64,000 bases of DNA from Aphrocallistes beatrix (taxonomy: Eukaryota; Porifera; Hexactinellida; Sceptrulophora; Aphrocallistidae). A model generated the notes under the pieces. The model saw only the letters and a program-made list of their open reading frames with translations. It was not told the origin of the DNA and made no database searches. Location of the stretch: contig OY725497.1 in the NCBI GenBank assembly GCA_963281255.1, positions 2,961,968 to 3,025,967 of the forward strand. Reading direction: 5' to 3'. Position numbers and translations under genes: made by a program. This document shows positions 46,901-56,898 of this stretch, in pieces (the first letter of the stretch is position 1; each line of letters opens with the position of its first letter).

Positions 46901-49749
46901 TAATAGAGAAAAATTGAAAACCCTTATATCCTTGTATTTTCTGTGAAATATAATTATCACAAAATATGTATTTATGAAATTGTCAATAATATTTAATAAT
47001 CTCACATAACTCATACAAAGCACGCAGGCAATCCTAATCTACTATTATTGATTCGAATCATCGTTGGGTTGCGTGGGAGATGAGGTTGGGGATGAAAGAG
47101 ATTCAATTTCGTCACTGTTTCCACTCTTAATATCTCCTTGAGACTCTGTGATTGCAGGTTGCGACGTGAGCTGGAGAGCAGCCTCGGATCTAGCAGTCTC
47201 TCTTGCTAGCCGCGCCATCTCCTCAGGGTATAGCTGTGCAAGCGGAGCTGAGAGCTGAGCACAGTTGAGAGGAATGTAGATGTCGATTTTTTTGCCTACT
47301 TGAATGGAGTCTCCAGGGATAGCCCTACCTGCAGATGACAGGACGCAGGGGGTACGCGAGAGGACCTCGTTAACATTGTCGAGTGGGAACAAGTGCAGTA
47401 GAGCAGAGTTAATGAATGGAATCAGATCATTTCGCGTGACGGAGCAGAGCTGCAGGAAGAGCTCCTTCTCCTTCTGAGTGTAGGAGCTACGTTCCCGCGC
47501 GTCGAAAGCGCACACTGCCAGGACCAACTGCGAGACGCTCGTCTCTAGGGAAGAGCGGAGGGGGACAGCTAGGGAGACGATCGGACACTGCTTCACCTCG
47601 TTAAGTACAGTCAGAATCTGGTTGAGGTACCTAGCAAGAGGTGTGAACTGCACCAGGGAGTGAGGAGGGGAGAGGAGGGCAGCGGAGGCGTTGCTTGTGT
47701 CTCTGGAGGGTTGGGGGTGCCCTGAGCTGGTGTGAGAATACGGCGGCGTGAGAACATAATCCTTTATAGCCTCTCCGAACTCAATGGAAGCGGCTGAGAT
47801 ACGGACTGACAGAGATCTGAAGAGCGCACGATGAAAGATTGTTCCCAGTATCGGTCTGAAATCGGCGCCGATGCGACTGAAGGAGAGTCCGAAGTACATG
47901 CTCTGGCTGAGCAGGGAGTCCAGCCTCTGGACGGACTTAGTGCTCAGGACAGAGTCCAGCGAGCGGAGAAAGTCCCCGACTTTACAGGAAATCCATCCGT
48001 AGAACACATAGGCGTACGACCGCTTATCCTCGGGGGATGAATTGGATGATGTCATCACAGCAAGTGGGTCGTCATTCGGGAAGATAGCCCTGTACTGGGT
48101 AATGACGTCGAACAAATGCACCCTACTCGTCTCAATCAGCTTCCCCAGGTAGGAGTACGCATCCTCCGATGGGATCGCAGATAGGGTCTTCTGTAGCCAC
48201 GAATCCCGAGTCTGGAGGAATTTAATCCTCAACTCTCCCTCCTCGAATACGCCCATCCTCCTCAGGTACCCGATCGTCTTGAGACAGGCAGGCAGCTGGA
48301 TGCTGGTGCCTAGCTGCTGCAGAAGCTGCGTCTGCATCAGTTCCATCGTATTGGAGACGTCATGCGCTATTCCTTGCATTATTCGGATGTGATTCAGTCG
48401 CTTGGAGAGTCTCTGCACGTGATGAGACAGCTCTAGCGCCTCCTCATAGTAGCAGTTGCGCACGCAGGTCTCCATCACCTGTGGGATCTCCAGCACTTCC
48501 AGCAGCTCGGCATGCTTGCTGAGCACCAACGAGTTATTCTTCCTCTGCTCTTCCACCTCGGCAGACCTCTGCAAAAACTGGGAACAAGCACTCTTCACAG
48601 AGGTCGCACGGTCCACGACAACATCCAAGTGAGTGCTGACATCCTCGAAGTGTGCGAGGATGCCGGAGCTGCAGTCAGCCGTCAAGATGAAGGTACGGTA
48701 ATTCTGATAGGCAAGGCTCTGAGTGTCGATGTCGAGTTGTGCGTGCTCCTGCCTCAAACGCTCCGGCTCCTCCTGAATCTGCGAGAGGGAGTAGGAGGAC
48801 AGGTCCTGCAGGTAGGACAGGTATTCGGGCTCTATGTGCCAGGCTGTGGGCTTCTGTGGCATTAGCCAACTACTCAGATTTTCTAGCTGAGTCATACGAG
48901 GGAATTTGCGGAGAAAGCTAATCAGCAAACAATCATGAAATTGAAACAATTTAAGAATCAGGTATTTTTTAAAATTAGGGAAACATATTGAACATCTCGA
49001 TTATCCAAAATGTCCTATCATCTATGGCTAGGATGAATAGTTAAGGACTATTCAGCAGATCTTAGAAGCATTCAGGAAGCTAAGTACAAAAAGGCATTTT
49101 AAATGTAGATAGAACGGTAAAATTTTGCCAGAGCACAAAATTTGAAAATTATAAAATTGCCTATTTTAGACAAAAAAGAACCCAAAATTGTAGCAAAAAC
49201 AAAACCAAACCCGTATGGTTCAATAATTTCGAAGTGGATTTTTTTGCAAATTTCCAATTGCAAATCCTTCTAATCATCATACAACTCAGCGAGTTTTCCG
49301 GGGATGAGGGGCGATTTGACCAAAGGATACTTTTAAATCCACCGAAATGCACAGAACGTTTTATATTCAATAAAATATCTCGTTACCTGAAGGGTTGGAG
49401 GGAGAGTGGCTCGCGAGAGAATCTGCTGTTTCGGAGTCTGTCTGCTCTTGAATCTCTTCCCCTCACGTGCGCTGCTTCCTTCTTCATCAGCTTCTGGATT
49501 CATTTTCTCCATGCGTGAGTTGAGCTTTTCCACTCTCCCTCTCAGATTACCGAAACGCTTGTTTAGGTCGGAAGCCTCAGTGAAGAGTTCTCCGAATAGA
49601 TTCTCAGCATGCTTACTGAGTGAACTCAATTGGAGAATGACTCCTGCAAGCGTCAAAGTAGAAGTACATTCCAACTCTTGTTTCGTCTCTTTCGGCAGTT
49701 TATTTCTGCTCACGTAAACAGGCTCTATCGCCCGCTTCACAATAGGCAT
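37798..49749 (-). CDS. WASF: WAVE/SCAR family protein, four coding exons
   Basis: Exons are 49,387-49,749, 46,570-46,840, 38,797-39,437 and 37,798-37,956; phases 0, 1 and 0 match at all three joins, giving 477 residues. The product activates the Arp2/3 complex to make branched actin downstream of Rac, inside the WAVE regulatory complex. Exon 1 encodes the WAVE homology domain. Exon 2 ends that domain and adds a basic region (KKRQRDRREKRKKK). Exon 3 is proline-rich and ends with the first half of the WH2 actin-binding motif (DPVSSLLNQIES). Exon 4 completes WH2 (GITLRKYEKK) and has the central motif (NDVASILARRIAIE) and the acidic tail ending DDWD, with the Arp2/3-binding Trp. It is slightly shorter than vertebrate WASF1-3. 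Intron 1 holds all of COG8; intron 2 (7.1 kb) holds the CG-1/MULE-derived gene and several transposons. Unspliced extra exons cannot be excluded. Confidence 0.93.
38797..39437 (-). CDS. WASF: WAVE exon 3: proline-rich region and first half of WH2
   Basis: The acceptor is CATTTAG|AT. The 213-codon exon is rich in Pro, Ser and His (profilin and SH3 ligand type) and ends DPVSSLLNQIES before the perfect donor GTGAGT. Confidence 0.88.
40298..40469. mobile_element. pogo-like MITE
   Basis: Ends read TGTCGACTCTGCTTAATAGG and its near complement. It is closely related to 32,514-32,701 and to the 63,476 element, sharing GTGTGAGAGC and CCGGTCCTGCCAAAAGTG. Confidence 0.75.
40963..41405. mobile_element. 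Tc1/mariner-like MITE
   Basis: Ends CAGTACCCGGACAAAAGTAT and its complement (nearly 30 bp), with TA on both sides. Subterminal sequences are also inverted. It has no transposase. Confidence 0.85.
41807..41930. mobile_element. pogo-like MITE, 124 bp
   Basis: It starts CAGTAGAGTAGAATCTCGTT and ends CGAGGTTCTACTG, flanked by TA, with GTTAATACGAACA near both ends. Confidence 0.8.
41956..42073. repeat. near-perfect foldback repeat
   Basis: AAAACGTCAAATCAGTTATG and its complement bracket an internal inverted AATACCTGAAAAT. A diverged relative is at 7,580-7,660. Confidence 0.75.
42537..45624 (+). CDS. CG-1-like/MULE transposase-derived protein, three exons
   Basis: Exons 42,537-42,702 (donor AAAG|GTAAGT), 44,203-45,332 (acceptor CTCTCTATAG, donor GAG|GTTAGA) and 45,400-45,624 (acceptor TTTTATTTAG) join in phases 1 and 0 into 506 residues. 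Residues about 20-125 resemble the CG-1 DNA-binding fold: SGELYLF, a WKYDNLKW patch, a Tyr/Phe-rich strand, then ALIYYHGD. The middle matches MULE-type transposases: INISLDCVLRLDYFYVTP carries the first Asp (normally DTTF), then FPVLFLLHETR and a later KLDKFDGILSIAKKHFP with the second Asp. The C-terminal part of the catalytic domain, with the third acidic residue and zinc-binding positions, is absent and replaced by a Ser/Gln-rich tail. An open frame across two introns without a complete catalytic site suggests a domesticated gene. It is nested antisense in WAVE intron 2, and a Helitron-like copy lies in its own intron 1. Confidence 0.7.
43477..43902 (+). mobile_element. Helitron-like element (copy J)
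   Basis: It starts A|TCCTTACTATTAAAACAGG and ends GCGCGGTTG|T. Its interior is shortened and the CRE-like sites are lost. It lies in intron 1 of the CG-1/MULE-derived gene. Confidence 0.8.
45952..46508 (+). mobile_element. Helitron-like element (copy K), interrupted
   Basis: The 5' end A|TCCTTACTATTAAAACTCG and the 3' end GCTTG|T are intact, but about 300 bases of another repeat sit between the left part and the GC-rich right end. Confidence 0.8.
46087..46390. repeat. dispersed repeat, pair with 60,372-60,680
   Basis: About 300 bases match the copy near 60.4 kb at high identity (shared text includes GTACTTTGACACCATATTTA). In the 60-kb copy the ends form an inverted pair with AAGGCCTCAGAGTAACTTG. 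Confidence 0.85.
46570..46840 (-). CDS. WASF: WAVE exon 2: end of the homology domain and basic region
   Basis: The acceptor is TATCTAG|GAG. VTPLREDGKDAMKLYTDPDY corresponds to [20 protein letters not shown] of WASF1. The donor AAAC|GTAAGT leaves phase 1, which the exon 3 acceptor matches. Confidence 0.92.
46992..46997 (-). terminator. candidate poly(A) signal for COG8
   Basis: ATTAAA on the minus strand about 50 bases after the COG8 stop. It is the most common variant of AATAAA and lies inside WAVE intron 1, before the exon 2 acceptor. Confidence 0.3.
47045..48895 (-). CDS. COG8: conserved oligomeric Golgi complex subunit 8
   Basis: Intronless, 616 residues from the ATG at 48,895, against 612 in human COG8. 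COG8 belongs to lobe B of the COG tether and links it to lobe A through COG1. The complex guides retrograde vesicles within the Golgi and keeps glycosylation enzymes in place. Matches to vertebrate COG8 are long: QNYRTFI, VRNCYYEEALEL, QLPACLKTIGYLRRM, ASTSRVHLFD-like text read as ETSRVHLFDVITQYRAIF, and SMYFGLSFSRIGADFR. The N-terminal helical part is typical of CATCHR tethers; the last 60 residues are Ser/Pro/Asn-rich and not conserved. An upstream non-ATG extension is open for 18 codons but unneeded. The whole CDS sits in WAVE intron 1 on the same strand, 204 bases before WAVE exon 2. Confidence 0.95.
   Translation of the reverse strand: MTQLENLSSWLMPQKPTAWHIEPEYLSYLQDLSSYSLSQIQEEPERLRQEHAQLDIDTQSLAYQNYRTFILTADCSSGILAHFEDVSTHLDVVVDRATSVKSACSQFLQRSAEVEEQRKNNSLVLSKHAELLEVLEIPQVMETCVRNCYYEEALELSHHVQRLSKRLNHIRIMQGIAHDVSNTMELMQTQLLQQLGTSIQLPACLKTIGYLRRMGVFEEGELRIKFLQTRDSWLQKTLSAIPSEDAYSYLGKLIETSRVHLFDVITQYRAIFPNDDPLAVMTSSNSSPEDKRSYAYVFYGWISCKVGDFLRSLDSVLSTKSVQRLDSLLSQSMYFGLSFSRIGADFRPILGTIFHRALFRSLSVRISAASIEFGEAIKDYVLTPPYSHTSSGHPQPSRDTSNASAALLSPPHSLVQFTPLARYLNQILTVLNEVKQCPIVSLAVPLRSSLETSVSQLVLAVCAFDARERSSYTQKEKELFLQLCSVTRNDLIPFINSALLHLFPLDNVNEVLSRTPCVLSSAGRAIPGDSIQVGKKIDIYIPLNCAQLSAPLAQLYPEEMARLARETARSEAALQLTSQPAITESQGDIKSGNSDEIESLSSPTSSPTQPNDDSNQ
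49387..49749 (-). CDS. WASF: WAVE exon 1: WAVE homology domain
   Basis: Starts MPIVKRAIEP, like vertebrate MPLVKRNIDP, and includes LSSLSKHAENLFGELF, which aligns closely with WASF1. The donor is CAG|GTAACG, phase 0. Only about 56 bases separate the start codon from a pogo-like MITE. Confidence 0.93.
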
Positions 49750-49805
49750 CGTAATTACTCTATTTTTAATGTTCAAAACAGATAACTATTCAAACAAAGT
49801 GTGTA

Positions 49806-50296
49806 CAGTCGACTCTCGTTAACACGTACACCAAGGGACCGTGGAGATTTGTACTCCTTATCCGGAGTACGTATTAACCGAAGTACGTACATAGCCACAT
49901 TTGTCTAAAATACTCAATATACATAGTGATAACTACGTGAGAGTATGAAATTGTACTTGTCAAATAGAGAACTCATTATCCATGTATTCACGAGATTCGA
50001 CTGTATTTTCATTGAGAAATATCTGTCTAGTATCTATCTACGTACATACTACGCACCATATTCAAAGTGCTCGTAGGCACACACCTGTTCGTATTAACCG
50101 ATGTATTTAGTATTGAAAACACACTGAAGGGGACCCACAAATCGTACTTATTATCCGATATTTCGTCTTATCCGTGTTCGTGTTAACCGGAGTTCGTTTG
50201 TATATATTTTGCCATAGATTAGGTTGGGGAATCAAAACTTGTACTTCTTATCCGATTGTACTCCTTATCCGTGTTCGTATTAACGAGAGTCGACTG
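49806..50296. mobile_element. pogo/Tigger-like MITE upstream of WAVE
   Basis: Ends CAGTCGACTCTCGTTAACAC and its near complement, flanked by TA. GTATTAACCG and TTATCCG repeats fill the interior. It stops 56 bases before the WAVE start codon, so it is in the promoter or 5' UTR unless an upstream exon exists. Confidence 0.85.
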
Positions 50297-50908
50297 TATA
50301 TACCTTCTATCCTCCCAAAATGAAGACTTTCACACAAAATTTGTTAAATTTTGCAAGAACTTCTACAATCTTGGTTATTGTGGTATTGCAATTGGAATAT
50401 AATGAACGATTATAATTAATAGATTTTCTGAGTCTAAGACCAACTGTATTTTGCATGGCGAGTTTTATAAATTAAAAATATGTGCTGTCACGGAATATAT
50501 GGACCCTTCTGAAATGAATAATCCCCCATCAGTTCTTATAATTCGGAATATTTGGATCCCCTCGGAATCAATATTTTAGAGTTATACTGAAATATATGGA
50601 CGAAGGGGTAGATATAGTCAAGAATCTTTGGGGGTAGGCTTTCATCTAGGCGTACTGGGCGCGCCTAGAGGCGCGTATTTGATCCCATGGATCGTAATTA
50701 GGCGCCGAACCCGGGTGGGCTTAAGCCCCCTCTCGAATCGAAGATGGCCCATAGACGCAATACAAATTTTAGGGCTGAGCCCCTGCTAGAACGCCAAAAT
50801 TACCCATATATTTCGAAAAGTTCGGTGCCCCTGATTAGGCGTATGATTTTTTGAGGCTAGGCGCGCGGCATAGAACATATATAAACATGCTATATAAAAA
50901 TGAGTCTA
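50297..50908. other. gene-free spacer
   Basis: AT-rich to 50,630, then a GCGCC-rich patch to 50,880. No exon or clear element ends are visible. Confidence 0.4.
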
Positions 50909-51142
50909 CAGGGTGTAACAAAAGTGTTGTCACCTTTGAATGCAAGCTCTAATTAATAGGTGAACAAAAATTTGATAATGGGAAAGGAAAAATGTATTTC
51001 GCAAATGGTGTGATGTCACAAAATATAGTATGCGTGATAGCTAACGACAGGCTAAGAGTTTTGTATTTGATTACTATTGATTCGATATCAATCAAAGCAT
51101 ATGATGAATAATCTAGGGTGACAACACTTTTGTTACACCCTG
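50909..51142. mobile_element. MITE with 26-bp perfect inverted ends
   Basis: Both ends begin CAGGGTGTAACAAAAGTGTT and are identical for about 26 bases in inverted orientation. No target duplication was fixed. Confidence 0.8.
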
Positions 51143-51159
51143 ACACCAATTCTAAGTAT

Positions 51160-51395
51160 ATTTCTTAAAATCCGTAAAGAATTTCAAGGTTAAGAATTCT
51201 ATAAGAATTCTAAGAAAAAAATGCGATTCTAAGAACTATTCTAAGATTTGATCAAATTCTAATAATAATTCTTAGAATCCGTAAAGAATTTGATGCCACA
51301 TAATTCTTTATGAATTCTAAGAATTTCATAGCAATTCTAAGAAATATTCTTAGAATGGCATTTAGAATTAAATTAAGAAAAATTCTAAGAACTTT
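51160..51395. repeat. degenerate ATTCTAAGAA repeat patch
   Basis: AATTCTAAGAA and its complement TTCTTAGAATT recur about ten times in both orientations over roughly 230 bases. Confidence 0.75.
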
Positions 51396-51406
51396 AGTGA
51401 ATGAGG

Positions 51407-52065
51407 TAGGGTTGCCAGATTTTCAAAAGGCCAAACCCGGACATAATTTATTCTCTAAAAAAATGCTTATTGTAATGTTATCTAATTTTAAATTTGTATC
51501 AATAACTTATCGTCAAAATATACAGAATACATAAATAATCAAGAGAAATTATAAATTATATTTCGTCTATTAGTTATTGCGGGTAAACTAAAATCTCAGA
51601 GAATAAAATTTGAAATAACAATTTGAATGTAGGTAATTCACTGTAAACCAGAGCTGCAAAGACACATAAAATGACCCTTGACCCACGTGACTACATATCT
51701 ACATATCATAATTCATCGTTGAAGCCATTGAACACAGAAACAAAAAGAAGATTCCAAGTATACCCATTACGAAACATGTTAGGCAGTTAGGGTCAGTACT
51801 TAGTAGTATACGTACACTATGGTAGCATTACAAATCAGTAATAATCCAAATTTCACAAACTTGCACTCTTTCTTCAAATATTAGAGAGTGACACGTTTGC
51901 AGCAGAGCAATAGCTAACTAAATAACTTAGATACGGATAGAATATATTGACAGTCCTGAGTAGTGAGTAGTCGAACAGGACTCAAAATTCTCCAAACCCG
52001 GACAAATTCATCCCATTCCCGGACTCCGGACAAATGGCTCGAAACCCGGACGACTGGCAACCCTA
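51407..52065. mobile_element. hAT-type MITE with perfect 8-bp target duplication
   Basis: TAGGGTTGCCAG at the left end and its exact complement at the right end, with GAATGAGG on both sides (51,399-51,406 and 52,066-52,073). Subterminal AAACCCGGACAA repeats. No coding frame. Confidence 0.9.
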
Positions 52066-52360
52066 GAATGAGGCCCCAGGGCGGTTGATATGTCTATAAT
52101 ATATGCATTCCATTGTGGGAGGAGCATATATTAAAAAGTTCATTGCGCATACGCAATCGTCACATTGCGCATGATCAATTGCACATTGAGCATGATCAAT
52201 TGACACAATATTGAAGAATACAATCCCAATGGTGAAGAATGGAGGCTTTTAGGTCCGATTGATAGGATTCTCTGCGAAAACCAATTGTAATAATGAAGGA
52301 GCATAGAAACAAATGGAAATACGGCAAAGTATCACGATTCGATTCCCAAAGCATATACTA

Positions 52361-53629
52361 TTACAAATTATTGATGTTATTCCTAATAAATACCAAAACA
52401 TCTATTGTTTCATCGCTGAGCCTACTTCTAAACCTATTGCATAGGTACGCTGCTGAAGAGAATATACGTTCAGCCTCTGCTGAAGTTGGTGGGATGACGT
52501 AGAGCATTTGATAAATTTCTTCTGAAAGATTTCTTCTTTTCCCTGTCTGTTCAGCGATTGATAACTCATACTTTAGAAGAGTTGATAGTGGTAAGGTTTT
52601 TGGGAAACTCTCTTGAGGATCTTTGAGAGAAGCATCTATTGCAATTTGGAGCTTCTCTTGGACGGATACATTTTCTGAATCTGAATCTTCACAATTATTT
52701 CCTAAAGTGGTTGTGGATTGTGCTTCATTCAAATTTTCTTCAGCATCTACATTTCCCCGAATTCTTGAGAATAATTCTCAACAAAATCTGTTAATTGTTA
52801 CCTTTTTCTCAATTTGCGCTTGAGGATTGTGGAGATGTTGAATAACAACCGATGCATCGATATATCTCTCTTGAATAATTCGCTTGTCAATAGCTTCCAA
52901 AATTTGATTATTGAAATATGAAGGAGACATACTGAGCTCATTTAATAGAAACTTTATATTGTTGCTTCCGCAGTTATCAAATTAGTATCACGCCTACATA
53001 GAGCTTCCACTGCAATTTTGATTGGCATGAGAGCTTTAGCAATTAATTCAATCTTGATGAAATCATGATCGCTTAGATCCGCACTTTCCCCGAGGTCCAA
53101 AAGAGCCTTTTGAACCGGTAGCTAAGTTGAATAATTCTTGATATCATCAGATTAGCTAACTTTAGGATGTGTTTTTGGCGGATTTGTTGACCGTATTGTA
53201 TTACTAATTCTCTAATACTGGTGATAGATTTAGGTACAGAGTGTCCTAGTGCGGTAAGAGATTTCCGTAAGTCCTGGACGTAATAAATATTTTAAAAGAA
53301 AGGCCGTCACAAGCTGTCATTCTGGCCAGTACAGCTGGAAGGCTTGCGTCATTCATAAAATATTTCAGTTTCTTTTGTGCTTCAATTGGATTTTTGTTTT
53401 TTGTGCTATTGACACCACTCTCTAAAATATCACGTTTTAGTAAATCGACATTATGACAAGATTTAAGGTGGACATGTAAACCTTTGGTCGATCTTCCATG
53501 ACACTTTAAATTCTTCTTACAAATGTTGCATTCTGCCAGGTTTCCAAATGATGATCGCTTATAATGTGTCCAAATTGGTGCACCTTCAAATTCTCGAAAT
53601 CTAACATTGTTCACTGCCATATACCCCAA
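52361..53629 (-). pseudogene. decayed hAT transposase
   Basis: The N-terminal piece (53,246-53,629) has a BED zinc finger: PIWTHYKRSS, CNICKK and a later HLKSCH. The middle (about 52,800-53,100) is a broken frame with SPSYFNNQILEA. The C-terminal piece (52,361-52,732) has the dimerisation motif IPPTSAEAERIFSSAAYL. The central catalytic part with the DDE residues is missing, and stops and frameshifts separate the rest. No terminal inverted repeats are identified. Confidence 0.85.
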
Positions 53630-53979
53630 AATAACAATATCGATTCAGTTAAGAATGTAATATGTATACGTTATGTGAATGCATTAGTAATATATGTATG
53701 ATAAAATTCAGATACTCATTGTTATATGTGGATAAGGATTCCCAAATAAACTTTCTACAGTTTTATAATTAGCTACAGGTGATATTATCATATTAGTCAA
53801 TGGAAATCATTTTCGGAGTGTGATCAACAAATTAGTATATTCGTTTGAGTATATTCAATCAATCCCGGGATTGGAATCCCTACTAATAACGTTTATAATA
53901 CCCTGTTAAATCAAGGGTTGTGTGTTTAAGTCAAATCAAATAGAATAACTCAAGGAACATTTCAAATTTTTCCCAAATA

Positions 53980-54152
53980 CAGTAGACTCTCGTTAATAGA
54001 ACATTAAGGAACCATCCAAATTTGTTCGTATTATCCGGAATTCGTATTAATCGAGGTTATTTGCATACAGTTGTAAAACTGGGAGGATCAAATCTTATTC
54101 CTCTTAACCGATATTTCGCCTTATCCGTGTTCGTACCAACGAGAATCTACTG
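53980..54152. mobile_element. pogo-like MITE, 173 bp
   Basis: Starts CAGTAGACTCTCGTTAATAG and ends ACGAGAATCTACTG, flanked by TA on both sides. Confidence 0.85.
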
Positions 54153-54628
54153 TATGTATATTAGGTTTAATCCCGGGATTACAAAATACGTCTGAGATTG
54201 CAAACCGTACATATTAGATTGAATTTATTATTTTTGATAGTTTAGTACAAATAGTTCCCAGGACTTTACTTCGAAGTCGTTGAGGACACACTACTTCGAA
54301 GCAAAGTATCCAAGGAAGTAGTTTCCCCTGGGGAACACTTTACTTTGAGAGACAGGTTACTTCTTAACAGTGCCTCTGATATCCGCACAATATAAATTGT
54401 GCAGCCTTGATTATTATTACTTAACAAACAATTAAACAACTTAATGAACATATTAGAACTATCATTTGTGGGGACTAATATATTTATTCCACATATTTAT
54501 TAATTTATTCCGGGATTCGTAAATAAGCTTCTATTTTATTGCAGCACAAGCAGACGAAGAAGAGCGCTTATTATTCTCATTACAATCAACCCATTTTATG
54601 CAGTAACTCTATACACGGAAATTACTAT

Positions 54629-54703
54629 CGTGTGTACGTACACACGAAACATTTCGGGTGTACGCGTACACACGGTTTAAATATCGTGTGTACGCGTACA
54701 CAC
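54629..54703. repeat. cluster of three GTGTAC-type palindromes
   Basis: Perfect palindromes CGTGTGTACGTACACACG (54,629-54,646), GTGTACGCGTACAC (54,658-54,671) and GTGTGTACGCGTACACAC (54,686-54,703), spaced about 28 bases apart. Confidence 0.9.
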
Positions 54704-54929
54704 TAATATCTCTAATACACTGCAACATATCCACCCTAAATAATCGTTTGACCTAGTCAGATCCAGTCTATCACTTTTCATTCATTCATTATGACGTCCT
54801 CACATTCAAATCAGAAGATGAAAAATACGTGAAACGGTTAATTAATTAAGATTGAGATAGACACATCAAATATATTCGATATACTATACATTGATAATAC
54901 ATTTTCTGTCTATACATTTTATATATTAA

Positions 54930-55432
54930 AATGCTAGGATTTGTTTGTTTGTTTGTTTTTGTTTGTCCGAATTGATTGAAGAATTGGGAAGTCATAGAGA
55001 TGTGAAAATTGGCATGTAGGTGTCAAATGATATGACTACGATTAAGTTCTAAGATCTAAGCGAAATTTTCACATCTCTGCAAAAAAATGGAAAACAATTT
55101 TTCACACCTTTTCTATACAATATATATGACTACACTATCACGATAGAAATCATTGAAAGACACTACAATATATCGTCATTGTTATTAATACGCCACAACT
55201 TATGTTTGATATCTTAAATGTATTATAGTGTTTGGCGATAAAAAAGATTATCTGCATATTTTCACACCTTTATATACATATATTCACACCATTTGATGAA
55301 TTTTGAAAAGAATGCTAGAGACTAGCTTCCAACGGGTGACATGGAGTTTTCAGGGGTGTAGATTTCGAATATCATATTTTCAGATCGATTTCATAAATTA
55401 TTTGTTTACTTCAAGCAAGCGAAGCGCGCTTG
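54930..55432 (+). mobile_element. second Helitron-like family, reference copy
   Basis: It begins near a (GTTT)n run at 54,943 and has AATTGATTGAAGAA like the main family. It ends CAAGCAAGCGAAGCGCGCTTG|T, the same terminal hairpin. The interior differs from the main family and matches 16,195-16,407. Confidence 0.6.
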
Positions 55433-55555
55433 TTGATTATAAATAGCAATTTTTATTGATTTTAAATTTAGGCCCCTCTCTGTTGTCGTAGGGTATGTAA
55501 TATATTTTTGCATAACTCATGGGGAAATTTTGGGGGGTGTCTGGAATTTACAATA

Positions 55556-55740
55556 CAGTGGATATCGGTTATAAGAACACCGGTTATAAGAACATGTCGG
55601 TTATAAAAACAAATTATTTGGGAACGGATTCTTTTCTATTCATTACTATTTAAACAGAACCGGTTATAAGAACATCTAATATCGGTTATAAGAACATTTT
55701 TTTCAACTCCCAACGATGTTCTTATAACCGGTTTCCACTG
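55556..55740. mobile_element. pogo-like MITE, 185 bp
   Basis: CAGTGGATATCGGTTATAAG at the left and its near complement at the right, TA on both sides, with GGTTATAAGAACA repeated five times. Confidence 0.85.
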
Positions 55741-56184
55741 TATAGTGAAAATGCTTCAAAACAAACATATTTAATTAATCACTAAAATTTAGGTTCCAAA
55801 AATATCCCCGAATGCTATCTCATAGTTCCGGTTTTACTTCAGGTATTAGTTTCAGTTCCATTTTTGAGACCGAAAATGCATTCAAGTCAAATTGGGGCCT
55901 TTTTGAACTCTACACATTTTAAACTACTGACATGATCAATTTCGGACCAATCGGGGATAAAATGACAAATCTATATTGGCTGGAGGTGTTTCAGTGAGTT
56001 TCGAATTTCACAGAAACACTAAATGAGAGTCCAAAAATTTGGTGACGGCATAATTACATAACGGCTGGATCAAACGATTTGAAACTTTCACATATTTATT
56101 GACTAGTTAAGGGAATGAGTTTCACCAACTTTTAAAAATCGGTTGATGTTGGTGAAATGACTGGATGAATTGACCTGGAATTCT
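55741..56184. other. gene-free spacer
   Basis: AT-rich; I see nothing in it. Confidence 0.4.
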
Positions 56185-56366
56185 CCATATGTATAGAACA
56201 TCTCGAACTAATTTAATTAAACCAATTTTACATCAGGATTTTTATAGGTGATAGTCCGTACGTTAAGTACAGCATCTAGGACGCATGTAGTAGATTCAAA
56301 TCAGTAAATATCTTTTTTGAATGTAAAGAATGTAGAAATGTAAGGAGCATGCTCTCTCGACTTTTT
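56185..56366. repeat. inverted copy of the element at 62.3-62.9 kb
   Basis: Read on the minus strand it matches 62,360-62,550, ending at one GAGCATGCTCTCTCGAC unit. Shared text includes TAGTAGATTCAAATCAGTAA. The other half is missing. Confidence 0.8.
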
Positions 56367-56699
56367 GATACCTCTAAAAATGATCATATTACCCAATATT
56401 AGCGCATCTACGTACATTTCGAAAGGCATTCCAATACTATAAATCAGTGGTAGGCAACATGTAGCCCTCGAGACAAAATTTGATGACCCGCGACCCCTTT
56501 TCAAACACTCGATAATGGGGCCCACGTGTTAGTGACTGTAAAACAAAATGGGCACGCCTCATTTTTGTTCCGACATATAACTTATTTAAATATGTAGTAC
56601 ATATGTGTGGTTCTGATAAATCGCTTTACTCTCAATCTCCTCATTTGAGTATTATACTATTTTTTCAAACTACACTTTTGATTACTTGACTGTTTCAGT

Positions 56700-56898
56700 A
56701 TGAGTGGCCGAAGGCATGACATTATTTGGTTGTATTTTCATAAGACAAAATTGCCGGGTAAAATCGGGTGTCGAGCAAAATGCAAGAGATGTGGGAAGGA
56801 AATACAAGGGCTTGTTGCTAGAATGAAGCAACATTATACAGATTGTACTGCTGCTATCAATCTGACAACAGATGTTAGTAACCATCTTGGAACTGGTA
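56700..56898 (+). CDS. BED-type zinc-finger exon, probably from a hAT-like transposase
   Basis: The frame starts at an ATG preceded by TTTCAG and reads IIWLYFHKTK, then CKRCGKEI and later MKQHYTDC, the Trp/Tyr plus C2HC layout of a BED finger. A donor ACTG|GTAAAG follows at 56,898. I find no downstream exon or catalytic domain, so it is an orphan exon of a transposon or of a derived gene. Confidence 0.6.

Noticed and set aside
47831..48921. Plus-strand frames across COG8
   Set aside because: Shadows of the COG8 coding strand.
48896..48949. N-terminal extension of COG8 from a TTG codon
   Set aside because: The ATG at 48,895 gives a product of normal COG8 length, and the extension shows no similarity.
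56301..56525. 74-codon minus-strand frame with GRGSSNFVSRATCCLPLIYS
   Set aside because: It translates the end of a hAT-like MITE (CAGTGGTAGGCAACATGTAG at 56,446), not a gene.
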